A stretch of 64,000 bases of DNA from Ophiura sarsii (GCA_035610835.1 CM069459.1:58869817-58933816); one strand, 5' to 3'; positions 36,343 through 52,238 are shown, counted from the stretch's first letter. Notes: generated from the sequence alone by a model not told the origin. Numbers and translations: made by a program.

Positions 36343-38098
36343 TTAGTATATTTATTTATTTATTTATTCATTTATTTATTTATTTATTTATTTAAAACAA
36401 TAAATAAGTCGATTGTTAAAATTGCGTGAAGTTTGTTGAAAAAATAGAACAAATTCATATAGATAATCACAACTTTCCAATTTGACATTAGACCTAAATA
36501 AACTATCTAATTCCAATTCAAATGTGACCGTTTCTCCAAATAAATTAAACACAAATGTTTAAATTAATAGTATGAACAGTGGGCATAATACTATTATCAC
36601 ATTCTGCTAATTTTACAGCGATCTGTTAAATAGTTCTGGACATAAAGTTAATCCATGGGACCATTTTATGAACAAAAATACACCAGAAATAGACCTTATA
36701 TCTAATTAAAAGTGACCGTTCCCTAAAACCGTTAATGAAAAGATCAAATGTTGTCATTCACTTTTATCTATGGTATGTAGGCAAAATGATCTCCAAGTAT
36801 CAATAAAATCGAATTAGCCGTTACGAAAATACAAAGATTTAAACTAATCGAAAACTTTACATTTGTCACTCGAGGAGACATGTCTGAATCATCTGTTAAA
36901 AAAATCATCTGTTTTAAGGGTTTTGGGCATAACTTTTGATTCAATAAAGCTTTCTTTACCAGATTTGAAGGATAGATAGGTTATGTTATTGGTCACGTGG
37001 CCAACTACTTAAAAAGGTCATGCCTCAACTTACTGTTAGGGATAGGTCACTTTTAATTACAGAGGTATATTTGGCATACTAAATGCCCAATAAATTATGG
37101 ATGTTGCCAGTAATTTAAATTTAAATGGTTTCTCGATCACATATACCAACAGCTAAACATGCTGGAACACATTCTCGTCGCTTACGCGACTCCTGCGTCA
37201 TTCAAAATGGATTACATAACAAGGAAGGGGAAGGGGCGCTATCGCCAACAAGTTAAATTAATTGTTATATGGTATTTTTAAAAGTCTACGGGGGAATTGG
37301 ACATTATTATAAAAAAATATTCAAAACATAGTCCGGTGCCAGGCTCGAACTTACAACATTTGGTTTGAAAGCATGAAAGCAACGCAACAACAGCGCTCTT
37401 AACCACTTCACCACGGATGAGACCATACCACGGAACAGCGTTTTAAAAGATATCATGACAATTATAGACATAATCGATAGGGTCAGTCGTTATTGTTAAT
37501 GCACTGTATATAGTTCAATTTGACAACGTATTTGGATAGGCCATAACAGTAATCCATGGGATATTTTCAATCAGGAGTCCAAAATATTACGGGAATGTCG
37601 AGTTTCAACAGTATGCCATCATTTTCAGATAAAAGTCTTTGACCTACTTTTCTTTTTACTTATCGTGGCATACTGTCGCGTCAATTGATTTTGCGTGTCG
37701 TGTGTTGGCATACTGTGAAAATAGCCTCGACATGCACACAAAGTTCCAGAATTACATTGTAACCTGTTATATCTATATATGATTTGTTGACACGAGATTG
37801 CGTATCATTTCACTGCGAGCGACGCTTAATATGTATCTATATGTAAAGGTTGGGATGGGGCGGGGGGGGGGGTGTATTTATTAGTCTACCGACTATGATT
37901 TTCACATGCTTGATATCAACTTCTATGTTGGGGAGGGGACTAAGAGCGTTGGTGTATAAGTTATAGAACATGTTATGATTAGTCTGCAATTTTAAACATT
38001 TTGTGAAAATTTGGAATGTCGTCTACAGACGACTGCCGCGTGGAAAGTGTTAAATAGAGCTACATGAATATGTACAATTAGGTTTATTTGTTATTTGT

Positions 38099-38137
<39 letters not shown>

Positions 38138-38673
38138 TTAGTATATTTATTTATTTATTTATTCATTTATTTATTTATTTATTTATTTAAAACAATAAAT
38201 AAGTCGATTGTTAAAATTGCGTGAAGTTTGTTGAAAAAATAGAACAAATTCATATAGATAATCACAACTTTCCAATTTGACATTAGACCTAAATAAACTA
38301 TCTAATTCCAATTCAAATGTGACCGTTTCTCCAAATAAATTAAACACAAATGTTTAAATTAATAGTATGAACAGTGGGCATAATACTATTATCACATTCT
38401 GCTAATTTTACAGCGATCTGTTAAATAGTTCTGGACATAAAGTTAATCCATGGGACCATTTTATGAACAAAAATACACCAGAAATAGACGTTATATCTAA
38501 TTAAAAGTGACCGTTCCCTAAAACCGTTAATGAAAAGATCAAATGTTGTCATTCACTTTTATCTATGGTATGTAGGCAAAATGATCTCCAAGTATCAATA
38601 AAATCGAATTAGCCGTTACGAAAATACAAAGATTTAAACTAATCGAAAACTTTACATTTGTCACTCGAGGAGA
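32976..38673. repeat. Array block 7: X plus three bodies (A, B, B)
   Basis: X 32976-33250, body A 33251-35073, CATG 35074-35077, body B 35078-36878, CATG 36879-36882, body B 36883-38673. tRNA-like cores at 33698, 35525 and 37330. Its extra B body next to the single-body block 6 is what reciprocal unequal exchange would give. Confidence 0.9.
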
Positions 38674-40167
38674 CAATCTCGGCCAATATTGTTGGAACAC
38701 TTTTATACGTGTGTTTAAAAACTCCCCCTCTCCCCCTGGATCAATGTTGAAACATGATTTTTGGGTTACGGGATACTGGGAAGGGCCAACATTGCCCAGT
38801 GGGGAGGGGGGAGTTATTATAGTTTAGGAAAGGCTTTAAGCCTTCCGTCAAAGACAGCAATGTTTTGATAGTGCACGTTTTGCGCAAACGGGAACGCACG
38901 AAAGGGTCATTATTACATGGATGTTCCAACTAATTATGGCCGCGATTGTCTGAATCATCTGTTAAAAAAATCATCTGTTTTAAGGGTTTTGGGCATAACT
39001 TTTGATTCAATAAAGCTTTCTTTACCAGATTTGAAGGATAGATAGGTTATGTTATTGGTCACGTGGCCAACTACTTAAAAAGGTCATGCCTCAACTTACT
39101 GTTAGGGATAGGTCACTTTTAATTACAGAGGTATATTTGGCATACTAAATGCCCAATAAATTATGGATGTTGCCAGTAATTTAAATTTAAATGGTTTCTT
39201 GATCACATATACCAACAGCTAAACATGCTGGAACACATTCTCGTCGCTTACGCGACTCCTGCGTCATTCAAAATGGATTACATACCAAGGAAGGGGAAGG
39301 GGCGCTATCGCCAACAAGTTAAATTAATTGTTATATGGTATTTTTAAAAGTCTACGGGGGAATTGGACATTATTATAAAAAAATATTCAAAACATAGTCC
39401 GGTGCCAGGCTCGAACTTACAACATTTGGTTTGAAAGCATGAAAGCAACGCAACAACAGCGCTCTTAACCACTTCACCACGGATGAGACCATACCACGGA
39501 ACAGCGTTTTAAAAGATATCATGACAATTATAGACATAATCGATAGGGTCAGTCGTTATTGTTAATGCACTGTATATAGTTCAATTTGACAACGTATTTG
39601 GATAGGCCATAACAGTAATCCATGGGATATTTTCAATCAGGAGTCCAAAATATTACGGGAATGTCGAGTTTCAACAGTATGCCATCATTTTCAGATAAAA
39701 GTCTTTGACCTACTTTTCTTTTTACTTATCGTGGCATACTGTCGCGTCAATTGATTTTGCGTGTCGTGTGTTGGCATACTGTGAAAATAGCCTCGACATG
39801 CACACAAAGTTCCAGAATTACATTGTAACCTGTTATATCTATATATGATTTGTTGACACGAGATTGCGTATCATTTCACTGCGAGCGACGCTTAATATGT
39901 ATCTATATGTAAAGGTTGGGATGGGGCGGGGGGGGGGGGGGTGTATTTATTAGTCTACCGACTATGATTTTCACATGCTTGATATCAACTTCTATGTTGG
40001 GGAGGGGACTAAGAGCGTTGGTGTATAAGTTATAGAACATGTTATGATTAGTCTGCAATTTTAAACATTTTGTGAAAATTTGGAATGTCGTCTACAGACG
40101 ACTGCCGCGTGGAAAGTGTTAAATAGAGCTACATGAATATGTACAATTAGGTTTATTTGTTATTTGT

Positions 40168-40214
<47 letters not shown>

Positions 40215-41970
40215 TTAGTATATTTATTTATTTATTTATTCATTTATTTATTTATTTATTTATTTAAAACAATAAATAAGTCGATTGTTAAAATTGCGTG
40301 AAGTTTGTTGAAAAAATAGAACAAATTCATATAGATAATCACAACTTTCCAATTTGACATTAGACCTAAATAAACTATCTAATTCCAATTCAAATGTGAC
40401 CGTTTCTCCAAATAAATTAAACACAAATGTTTAAATTAATAGTATGAACAGTGGGCATAATACTATTATCACATTCTGCTAATTTTACAGCGATCTGTTA
40501 AATAGTTCTGGACATAAAGTTAATCCATGGGACCATTTTATGAACAAAAATACACCAGAAATAGACCTTATATCTAATTAAAAGTGACCGTTCCCTAAAA
40601 CCGTTAATGAAAAGATCAAATGTTGTCATTCACTTTTATCTATGGTATGTAGGCAAAATGATCTCCAAGTATCAATAAAATCGAATTAGCCGTTACGAAA
40701 ATACAAAGATTTAAACTAATCGAAAACTTTACATTTGTCACTCGAGGAGACATGTCTGAATCATCTGTTAAAAAAATCATCTGTTTTAAGGGTTTTGGGC
40801 ATAACTTTTGATTCAATAAAGCTTTCTTTACCAGATTTGAAGGATAGATAGGTTATGTTATTGGTCACGTGGCCAACTACTTAAAAAGGTCATGCCTCAA
40901 CTTACTGTTAGGGATAGGTCACTTTTAATTACAGAGGTATATTTGGCATACTAAATGCCCAATAAATTATGGATGTTGCCAGTAATTTAAATTTAAATGG
41001 TTTCTCGATCACATATACCAACAGCTAAACATGCTGGAACACATTCTCGTCGCTTACGCGACTCCTGCGTCATTCAAAATGGATTACATAACAAGGAAGG
41101 GGAAGGGGCGCTATCGCCAACAAGTTAAATTAATTGTTATATGGTATTTTTAAAAGTCTACGGGGGAATTGGACATTATTATAAAAAAATATTCAAAACA
41201 TAGTCCGGTGCCAGGCTCGAACTTACAACATTTGGTTTGAAAGCATGAAAGCAACGCAACAACAGCGCTCTTAACCACTTCACCACGGATGAGACCATAC
41301 CACGGAACAGCGTTTTAAAAGATATCATGACAATTATAGACATAATCGATAGGGTCAGTCGTTATTGTTAATGCACTGTATATAGTTCAATTTGACAACG
41401 TATTTGGATAGGCCATAACAGTAATCCATGGGATATTTTCAATCAGGAGTCCAAAATATTACGGGAATGTCGAGTTTCAACAGTATGCCATCATTTTCAG
41501 ATAAAAGTCTTTGACCTACTTTTCTTTTTACTTATCGTGGCATACTGTCGCGTCAATTGATTTTGCGTGTCGTGTGTTGGCATACTGTGAAAATAGCCTC
41601 GACATGCACACAAAGTTCCAGAATTACATTGTAACCTGTTATATCTATATATGATTTGTTGACACGAGATTGCGTATCATTTCACTGCGAGCGACGCTTA
41701 ATATGTATCTATATGTAAAGGTTGGGATGGGGCGGGGGGGGGGGTGTATTTATTAGTCTACCGACTATGATTTTCACATGCTTGATATCAACTTCTATGT
41801 TGGGGAGGGGACTAAGAGCGTTGGTGTATAAGTTATAGAACATGTTATGATTAGTCTGCAATTTTAAACATTTTGTGAAAATTTGGAATGTCGTCTACAG
41901 ACGACTGCCGCGTGGAAAGTGTTAAATAGAGCTACATGAATATGTACAATTAGGTTTATTTGTTATTTGT

Positions 41971-42009
<39 letters not shown>

Positions 42010-42545
42010 TTAGTATATTTATTTATTTATTTATTCATTTATTTATTTATTTATTTATTTAAAACAATAAATAAGTCGATTGTTAAAATTGCGTGAAGTT
42101 TGTTGAAAAAATAGAACAAATTCATATAGATAATCACAACTTTCCAATTTGACATTAGACCTAAATAAACTATCTAATTCCAATTCAAATGTGACCGTTT
42201 CTCCAAATAAATTAAACACAAATGTTTAAATTAATAGTATGAACAGTGGGCATAATACTATTATCACATTCTGCTAATTTTACAGCGATCTGTTAAATAG
42301 TTCTGGACATAAAGTTAATCCATGGGACCATTTTATGAACAAAAATACACCAGAAATAGACGTTATATCTAATTAAAAGTGACCGTTCCCTAAAACCGTT
42401 AATGAAAAGATCAAATGTTGTCATTCACTTTTATCTATGGTATGTAGGCAAAATGATCTCCAAGTATCAATAAAATCGAATTAGCCGTTACGAAAATACA
42501 AAGATTTAAACTAATCGAAAACTTTACATTTGTCACTCGAGGAGA
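38674..42545. repeat. Array block 8: X, hybrid A/B body, CATG, body B
   Basis: X 38674-38948, body 38949-40750 (ATACCAAGG as type A, then TATTAGTC and TTCATTTA as type B), CATG 40751-40754, body B 40755-42545. tRNA-like cores at 39396 and 41202. The first body shares TTTCTTGATCAC with block 9 only. Confidence 0.9.
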
Positions 42546-44041
42546 CAATCTCGGCCAATATTGTTGGAACACTTTTATACGTGTGTTTAAAAACTCCCCC
42601 TCTCCCCCTGGATCAATGTTGAAACATGATTTTTGGGTTACGGGATACTGGGAAGGGCCAACATTGCCCAGTGGGGAGGGGGGAGTTATTATAGTTTAGG
42701 AAAGGCTTTAAGCCTTCCGTCAAAGACAGCAATGTTTTGATAGTGCACGTTTTGCGCAAACGGGAACGCACGAAAGGGTCATTATTACATGGATGTTCCA
42801 ACTAATTATGGCCGCGATTGTCTGAATCATCTGTTAAAAAAATCATCTGTTTTAAGGGTTTTGGGCATAACTTTTGATTCAATAAAGCTTTCTTTACCAG
42901 ATTTGAAGGATAGATAGGTTATGTTATTGGTCACGTGGCCAACTACTTAAAAAGGTCATGCCTCAACTTACTGTTAGGGATAGGTCACTTTTAATTACAG
43001 AGGTATATTTGGCATACTAAATGCCCAATAAATTATGGATGTTGCCAGTAATTTAAATTTAAATGGTTTCTTGATCACATATACCAACAGCTAAACATGC
43101 TGGAACACATTCTCGTCGCTTACGCGACTCCTGCGTCATTCAAAATGGATTACATACCAAGGAAGGGGAAGGGGCGCTATCGCCAACAAGTTAAATTAAT
43201 TGTTATATGGTATTTTTAAAAGTCTACGGGGGAATTGGACATTATTATAAAAAAATATTCAAAACATAGTCCGGTGCCAGGCTCGAACTTACAACATTTG
43301 GTTTGAAAGCATGAAAGCAACGCAACAACAGCGCTCTTAACCACTTCACCACGGATGAGACCATACCACGGAACAGCGTTTTAAAAGATATCATGACAAT
43401 TATAGACATAATCGATAGGGTCAGTCGTTATTGTTAATGCACTGTATATAGTTCAATTTGACAACGTATTTGGATAGGCCATTTAAACAGTAATCCATGG
43501 GATATTTTCAATCAGGAGTCCAAAATATTACGGGAATGTCGAGTTTCAACAGTATGCCATCATTTTCAGATAAAAGTCTTTGACCTACTTTTCTTTTTAC
43601 TTATCGTGGCATACTGTCGCGTCAATTGATTTTGCGTGTCGTGTGTTGGCATACTGTGAAAATAGCCTCGACATGCACACAAAGTTCCAGAATTACATTG
43701 TAACCTGTTATATCTATATATGATTTGTTGACACGAGATTGCGTATCATTTCACTGCGAGCGACGCTTAATATGTATCTATATGTAAAGGTTGGGATGGG
43801 GCGGGGGGGGGGGGGTGTATTTATTTGTCTACCGACTATGATTTTCACATGCTTGATATCAACTTCTATGTTGGGGAGGGGACTAAGAGCGTTGGTGTAT
43901 AAGTTATAGAACATGTTATGATTAGTCTGCAATTTTAAACATTTTGTGAAAATTTGGAATGTCGTCTACAGACGACTGCCGCGTGGAAAGTGTTAAATAG
44001 AGCTACATGAATATGTACAATTAGGTTTATTTGTTATTTGT

Positions 44042-44096
<55 letters not shown>

Positions 44097-44105
44097 TTAG
44101 TATAT

Positions 44106-44152
<47 letters not shown>

Positions 44153-44644
44153 TTTGTTTAAAACAATAAATAAGTCGATTGTTAAAATTGCGTGAAATTT
44201 GTTGAAAAAATAGAACAAATTCATATAGATAATCACAACTTTCCAATTTGACATTAGACCTAAATAAACTATCTAATTCCAATTCAAATGTGACCGTTTC
44301 TCCAAATAAATTAAACACAAATGTTTAAATTAATAGTATGAACAGTGGGCATAATACTATTATCACATTCTACTAATTTTACAGCGATCTGTTAAATAGT
44401 TCTGGACATAAAGTTAATCCATGGGACCATTTTATGAACAAAAATACACCAGAAATAGACCTTATATCTAATTAAAAGTGACCGTTCCCTAAAACCGTTA
44501 ATGAAAAGATCAAATGTTGTCATTCACTTTTATCTATGGTATGTAGGCAAAATGATCTCCAAGTATCAATAAAATCGAATTAGCCGTTACGAAAATACAA
44601 AGATTTAAACTAATCGAAAACTTTACATTTGTCACTCGAGGAGA
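42546..44644. repeat. Array block 9: X plus one hybrid A/B body
   Basis: X 42546-42820, body 42821-44644, type A at first and type B at the end (AAATGTTGTC). tRNA-like core at 43268. Has TTTCTTGATCAC as in block 8 and GGCCATTTAAACAG, a variant found only in type A-start bodies of the right half (blocks 9, 11, 12, 13, 14). Confidence 0.9.
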
Positions 44645-46136
44645 CAATCTCGGCCAATATTGTTGGAACACTTTTATACGTGTGTTTAAAAACTCCCCCT
44701 CTCCCCCTGGATCAATGTTGAAACATGATTTTTGGGTTACGGGATACTGGGAAGGGCCAACATTGCCCAGTGGGGAGGGGGGAGTTATTATAGTTTAGGA
44801 AAGGCTTTAAGCCTTCCGTCAAAGACAGCAATGTTTTGATAGTGCACGTTTTGCGCAAACGGGAACGCACGAAAGGGTCATTATTACATGGATGTTCCAA
44901 CTAATTATGGCCGCGATTGTCTGAATCATCTGTTAAAAAAATCATCTGTTTTAAGGGTTTTGGGCATAACTTTTGATTCAATAAAGCTTTCTTTACCAGA
45001 TTTGAAGGATAGATAGGTTATGTTATTGGTCACGTGGCCAACTACTTAAAAAGGTCATGCCTCAACTTACTGTTAGGGATAGGTCACTTTTAATTACAGA
45101 GGTATATTTGGCATACTAAATGCCCAATAAATTATGGATGTTGCCAGTAATTTAAATTTAAATGGTTTCTCGATCACATATACCAACAGCTAAACATGCT
45201 GGAACACATTCTCGTCGCTTACGCGACTCCTGCGTCATTCAAAATGGATTACATAACAAGGAAGGGGAAGGGGCGCTATCGCCAACAAGTTAAATTAATT
45301 GTTATATGGTATTTTTAAAAGTCTACGGGGGAATTGGACATTATTATAAAAAAATATTCAAAACATAGTCCGGTGCCAGGCTCGAACTTACAACATTTGG
45401 TTTGAAAGCATGAAAGCAACGCAACAACAGCGCTCTTAACCACTTCACCACGGATGAGACCATACCACGGAACAGCGTTTTAAAAGATATCATGACAATT
45501 ATAGACATAATCGATAGGGTCAGTCGTTATTGTTAATGCACTGTATATAGTTCAATTTGACAACGTATTTGGATAGGCCATAACAGTAATCCATGGGATA
45601 TTTTCAATCAGGAGTCCAAAATATTACGGGAATGTCGAGTTTCAACAGTATGCCATCATTTTCAGATAAAAGTCTTTGACCTACTTTTCTTTTTACTTAT
45701 CGTGGCATACTGTCGCGTCAATTGATTTTGCGTGTCGTGTGTTGGCATACTGTGAAAATAGCCTCGACATGCACACAAAGTTCCAGAATTACATTGTAAC
45801 CTGTTATATCTATATATGATTTGTTGACACGAGATTGCGTATCATTTCACTGCGAGCGACGCTTAATATGTATCTATATGTAAAGGTTGGGATGGGGCGG
45901 GGGGGGGGGGTGTATTTATTAGTCTACCGACTATGATTTTCACATGCTTGATATCAACTTCTATGTTGGGGAGGGGACTAAGAGCGTTGGTGTATAAGTT
46001 ATAGAACATGTTATGATTAGTCTGCAATTTTAAACATTTTGTGAAAATTTGGAATGTCGTCTACAGACGACTGCCGCGTGGAAAGTGTTAAATAGAGCTA
46101 CATGAATATGTACAATTAGGTTTATTTGTTATTTGT

Positions 46137-46175
<39 letters not shown>

Positions 46176-46711
46176 TTAGTATATTTATTTATTTATTTAT
46201 TCATTTATTTATTTATTTATTTATTTAAAACAATAAATAAGTCGATTGTTAAAATTGCGTGAAGTTTGTTGAAAAAATAGAACAAATTCATATAGATAAT
46301 CACAACTTTCCAATTTGACATTAGACCTAAATAAACTATCTAATTCCAATTCAAATGTGACCGTTTCTCCAAATAAATTAAACACAAATGTTTAAATTAA
46401 TAGTATGAACAGTGGGCATAATACTATTATCACATTCTGCTAATTTTACAGCGATCTGTTAAATAGTTCTGGACATAAAGTTAATCCATGGGACCATTTT
46501 ATGAACAAAAATACACCAGAAATAGACGTTATATCTAATTAAAAGTGACCGTTCCCTAAAACCGTTAATGAAAAGATCAAATGTTGTCATTCACTTTTAT
46601 CTATGGTATGTAGGCAAAATGATCTCCAAGTATCAATAAAATCGAATTAGCCGTTACGAAAATACAAAGATTTAAACTAATCGAAAACTTTACATTTGTC
46701 ACTCGAGGAGA
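44645..46711. repeat. Array block 10: X plus one B-type body
   Basis: X 44645-44919, body 44920-46711. This is the only X followed by a body that is type B from the start (ATAACAAGG, TATTAGTC, TTCATTTA). tRNA-like core at 45367. Recombination inside X or in the first 300 bp of the body would explain it. Confidence 0.9.
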
Positions 46712-48206
46712 CAATCTCGGCCAATATTGTTGGAACACTTTTATACGTGTGTTTAAAAACTCCCCCTCTCCCCCTGGATCAATGTTGAAACATGATTTTT
46801 GGGTTACGGGATACTGGGAAGGGCCAACATTGCCCAGTGGGGAGGGGGGAGTTATTATAGTTTAGGAAAGGCTTTAAGCCTTCCGTCAAAGACAGCAATG
46901 TTTTGATAGTGCACGTTTTGCGCAAACGGGAACGCACGAAAGGGTCATTATTACATGGATGTTCCAACTAATTATGGCCGCGATTGTCTGAATCATCTGT
47001 TAAAAAAATCATCTGTTTTAAGGGTTTTGGGCATAACTTTTGATTCAATAAAGCTTTCTTTACCAGATTTGAAGGATAGATAGGTTATGTTATTGGTCAC
47101 GTGGCCAACTACTTAAAAAGGTCATGCCTCAACTTACTGTTAGGGATAGGTCACTTTTAATTACAGAGGTATATTTGGCATACTTAAATGCCCAATAAAT
47201 TATGGATGTTGCCAGTAATTTAAATTTAAATGGTTTCTCGATCACATATACCAACAGCTAAACATGCTGGAACACATTCTCGTCGCTTACGCGACTCCTG
47301 CGTCATTCAAAATGGATTACATACCAAGGAAGGGGAAGGGGCGCTATCGCCAACAAGTTAAATTAATTGTTATATGGTATTTTTAAAAGTCTACGGGGGA
47401 ATTGGACATTATTATAAAAAAATATTCAAAACATAGTCCGGTGCCAGGCTCGAACTTACAACATTTGGTTTGAAAGCATGAAAGCAACGCAACAACAGCG
47501 CTCTTAACCACTTCACCACGGATGAGACCATACCACGGAACAGCGTTTTAAAAGATATCATGACAATTATAGACATAATCGATAGGGTCAGTCGTTATTG
47601 TTAATGCACTGTATATAGTTCAATTTGACAACGTATTTGGATAGGCCATTTAAACAGTAATCCATGGGATATTTTCAATCAGGAGTCCAAAATATTACGG
47701 GAATGTCGAGTTTCAACAGTATGCCATCATTTTCAGATAAAAGTCTTTGACCTACTTTTCTTTTTACTTATCGTGGCATACTGTCGCGTCAATTGATTTT
47801 GCGTGTCGTGTGTTGGCATACTGTGAAAATAGCCTCGACATGCACACAAAGTTCCAGAATTACATTGTAACCTGTTATATCTATATATGATTTGTTGACA
47901 CGAGATTGCGTATCATTTCACTGCGAGCGACGCTTAATATGTATCTATATGTAAAGGTTGGGATGGGGCGGGGGGGGGGGTGTATTTATTTGTCTACCGA
48001 CTATGATTTTCACATGCTTGATATCAACTTCTATGTTGGGGAGGGGACTAAGAGCGTTGGTGTATAAGTTATAGAACATGTTATGATTAGTCTGCAATTT
48101 TAAACATTTTGTGAAAATTTGGAATGTCGTCTACAGACGACTGCCGCGTGGAAAGTGTTAAATAGAGCTACATGAATATGTACAATTAGGTTTATTTGTT
48201 ATTTGT

Positions 48207-48257
<51 letters not shown>

Positions 48258-48266
48258 TTAGTATAT

Positions 48267-48326
<60 letters not shown>

Positions 48327-50039
48327 AACAATAAATAAGTCGATTGTTAAAATTGCGTGAAATTTGTTGAAAAAATAGAACAAATTCATATAGATAATCA
48401 CAACTTTCCAATTTGACATTAGACCTAAATAAACTATCTAATTCCAATTCAAATGTGACCGTTTCTCCAAATAAATTAAACACAAATGTTTAAATTAATA
48501 GTATGAACAGTGGGCATAATACTATTATCACATTCTGCTAATTTTACAGCGATCTGTTAAATAGTTCTGGACATAAAGTTAATCCATGGGACCATTTTAT
48601 GAACAAAAATACACCAGAAATAGACCTTATATCTAATTAAAAGTGACCGTTCCCTAAAACCGTTAATGAAAAGATCAAATTTTGTCATTCACTTTTATCT
48701 ATGGTATGTAGGCAAAATGATCTCCAAGTATCAATAAAATCGAATTAGCCGTTACGAAAATACAAAGATTTAAACTAATCGAAAACTTTACATTTGTCAC
48801 TCGAGGAGACATGTCTGAATCATCTGTTAAAAAAATCATCTGTTTTAAGGGTTTTGGGCATAACTTTTGATTCAATAAAGCTTTCTTTACCAGATTTGAA
48901 GGATAGATAGGTTTTGTTATTGGTCACGTGGCCAACTACTTAAAAAGGTCATGCCTCAACTTACTGTTAGGGATAGGTCACTTTTAATTACAGAGGTATA
49001 TTTGGCATACTAAATGCCCAATAAATTATGGATGTTGCCAGTAATTTAAATTTAAATGGTTTCTCGATCACATATACCAACAGCTAAACATGCTGGAACA
49101 CATTCTCGTCGCTTACGCGACTCCTGCGTCATTCAAAATGGATTACATAACAAGGAAGGGGAAGGGGCGCTATCGCCAACAAGTTAAATTAATTGTTATA
49201 TGGTATTTTTAAAAGTCTACGGGGGAATTGGACATTATTATAAAAAAATATTCAAAACATAGTCCGGTGCCAGGCTCGAACTTACAACATTTGGTTTGAA
49301 AGCATGAAAGCAACGCAACAACAGCGCTCTTAACCACTTCACCACGGATGAGACCATACCACGGAACAGCGTTTTAAAAGATATCATGACAATTATAGAC
49401 ATAATCGATAGGGTCAGTCGTTATTGTTAATGCACTGTATATAGTTCAATTTGACAACGTATTTGGATAGGCCATAACAGTAATCCATGGGATATTTTCA
49501 ATCAGGAGTCCAAAATATTACGGGAATGTCGAGTTTCAACAGTATGCCATCATTTTCAGATAAAAGTCTTTGACCTACTTTTCTTTTTACTTATCGTGGC
49601 ATACTGTCGCGTCAATTGATTTTGCGTGTCGTGTGTTGGCATACTGTGAAAATAGCCTCGACATGCACACAAAGTTCCAGAATTACATTGTAACCTGTTA
49701 TATCTATATATGATTTGTTGACACGAGATTGCGTATCATTTCACTGCGAGCGACGCTTAATATGTATCTATATGTAAAGGTTGGGATGGGGCGGGGGGGG
49801 GGGGGGGGGGGGGTGTATTTATTAGTCTACCGACTATGATTTTCACATGCTTGATATCAACTTCTATGTTGGGGAGGGGACTAAGAGCGTTGGTGTATAA
49901 GTTATAGAACATGTTATGATTAGTCTGCAATTTTAAACATTTTGTGAAAATTTGGAATGTCGTCTACAGACGACTGCCGCGTGGAAAGTGTTAAATAGAG
50001 CTACATGAATATGTACAATTAGGTTTATTTGTTATTTGT

Positions 50040-50106
<67 letters not shown>

Positions 50107-50618
50107 TTCATTTATTTATTTATTTATTTATTTAAAACAATAAATAAGTCGATTGTTAAAATTGCGTGAAGTTTGTTGAAAAAATAGAACAAATTCATAT
50201 AGATAATCACAACTTTCCAATTTGACATTAGACCTAAATAAACTATCTAATTCCAATTCAAATGTGACCGTTTCTCCAAATAAATTAAACACAAATGTTT
50301 AAATTAATAGTATGAACAGTGGGCATAATACTATTATCACATTCTGCTAATTTTACAGCGATCTGTTAAATAGTTCTGGACATAAAGTTAATCCATGGGA
50401 CCATTTTATGAACAAAAATACACCAGAAATAGACCTTATATCTAATTAAAAGTGACCGTTCCCTAAAACCGTTAATGAAAAGATCAAATGTTGTCATTCA
50501 CTTTTATCTATGGTATGTAGGCAAAATGATCTCCAAGTATCAATAAAATCGAATTAGCCGTTACGAAAATACAAAGATTTAAACTAATCGAAAACTTTAC
50601 ATTTGTCACTCGAGGAGA
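46712..50618. repeat. Array block 11: X, body A, CATG, body B
   Basis: X 46712-46986, body A 46987-48809, CATG 48810-48813, body B 48814-50618. tRNA-like cores at 47435 and 49261. Shares with block 12 TACTTAAATGCC in body A, GGTTTTGTTATTGG in body B and loss of the TTAGTATA break in the B microsatellite. Confidence 0.92.
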
Positions 50619-52118
50619 CAATCTCGGCCAATATTGTTGGAACACTTTTATACGTGTGTTTAAAAACTCCCCCTCTCCCCCTGGATCAATGTTGAAACAT
50701 GATTTTTGGGTTACGGGATACTGGGAAGGGCCAACATTGCCCAGTGGGGAGGGGGGAGTTATTATAGTTTAGGAAAGGCTTTAAGCCTTCCGTCAAAGAC
50801 AGCAATGTTTTGATAGTGCACGTTTTGCGCAAACGGGAACGCACGAAAGGGTCATTATTACATGGATGTTCCAACTAATTATGGCCGCGATTGTCTGAAT
50901 CATCTGTTAAAAAAATCATCTGTTTTAAGGGTTTTGGGCATAACTTTTGATTCAATAAAGCTTTCTTTACCAGATTTGAAGGATAGATAGGTTATGTTAT
51001 TGGTCACGTGGCCAACTACTTAAAAAGGTCATGCCTCAACTTACTGTTAGGGATAGGTCACTTTTAATTACAGAGGTATATTTGGCATACTTAAATGCCC
51101 AATAAATTATGGATGTTGCCAGTAATTTAAATTTAAATGGTTTCTCGATCACATATACCAACAGCTAAACATGCTGGAACACATTCTCGTCGCTTACGCG
51201 ACTCCTGCGTCATTCAAAATGGATTACATACCAAGGAAGGGGAAGGGGCGCTATCGCCAACAAGTTAAATTAATTGTTATATGGTATTTTTAAAAGTCTA
51301 CGGGGGAATTGGACATTATTATAAAAAAATATTCAAAACATAGTCCGGTGCCAGGCTCGAACTTACAACATTTGGTTTGAAAGCATGAAAGCAACGCAAC
51401 AACAGCGCTCTTAACCACTTCACCACGGATGAGACCATACCACGGAACAGCGTTTTAAAAGATATCATGACAATTATAGACATAATCGATAGGGTCAGTC
51501 GTTATTGTTAATGCACTGTATATAGTTCAATTTGACAACGTATTTGGATAGGCCATTTAAACAGTAATCCATGGGATATTTTCAATCAGGAGTCCAAAAT
51601 ATTACGGGAATGTCGAGTTTCAACAGTATGCCATCATTTTCAGATAAAAGTCTTTGACCTACTTTTCTTTTTACTTATCGTGGCATACTGTCGCGTCAAT
51701 TGATTTTGCGTGTCGTGTGTTGGCATACTGTGAAAATAGCCTCGACATGCACACAAAGTTCCAGAATTACATTGTAACCTGTTATATCTATATATGATTT
51801 GTTGACACGAGATTGCGTATCATTTCACTGCGAGCGACGCTTAATATGTATCTATATGTAAAGGTTGGGATGGGGCGGGGGGGGGGGGGGGGTGTATTTA
51901 TTTGTCTACCGACTATGATTTTCACATGCTTGATATCAACTTCTATGTTGGGGAGGGGACTAAGAGCGTTGGTGTATAAGTTATAGAACATGTTATGATT
52001 AGTCTGCAATTTTAAACATTTTGTGAAAATTTGGAATGTCGTCTACAGACGACTGCCGCGTGGAAAGTGTTAAATAGAGCTACATGAATATGTACAATTA
52101 GGTTTATTTGTTATTTGT

Positions 52119-52169
<51 letters not shown>

Positions 52170-52178
52170 TTAGTATAT

Positions 52179-52238
<60 letters not shown>

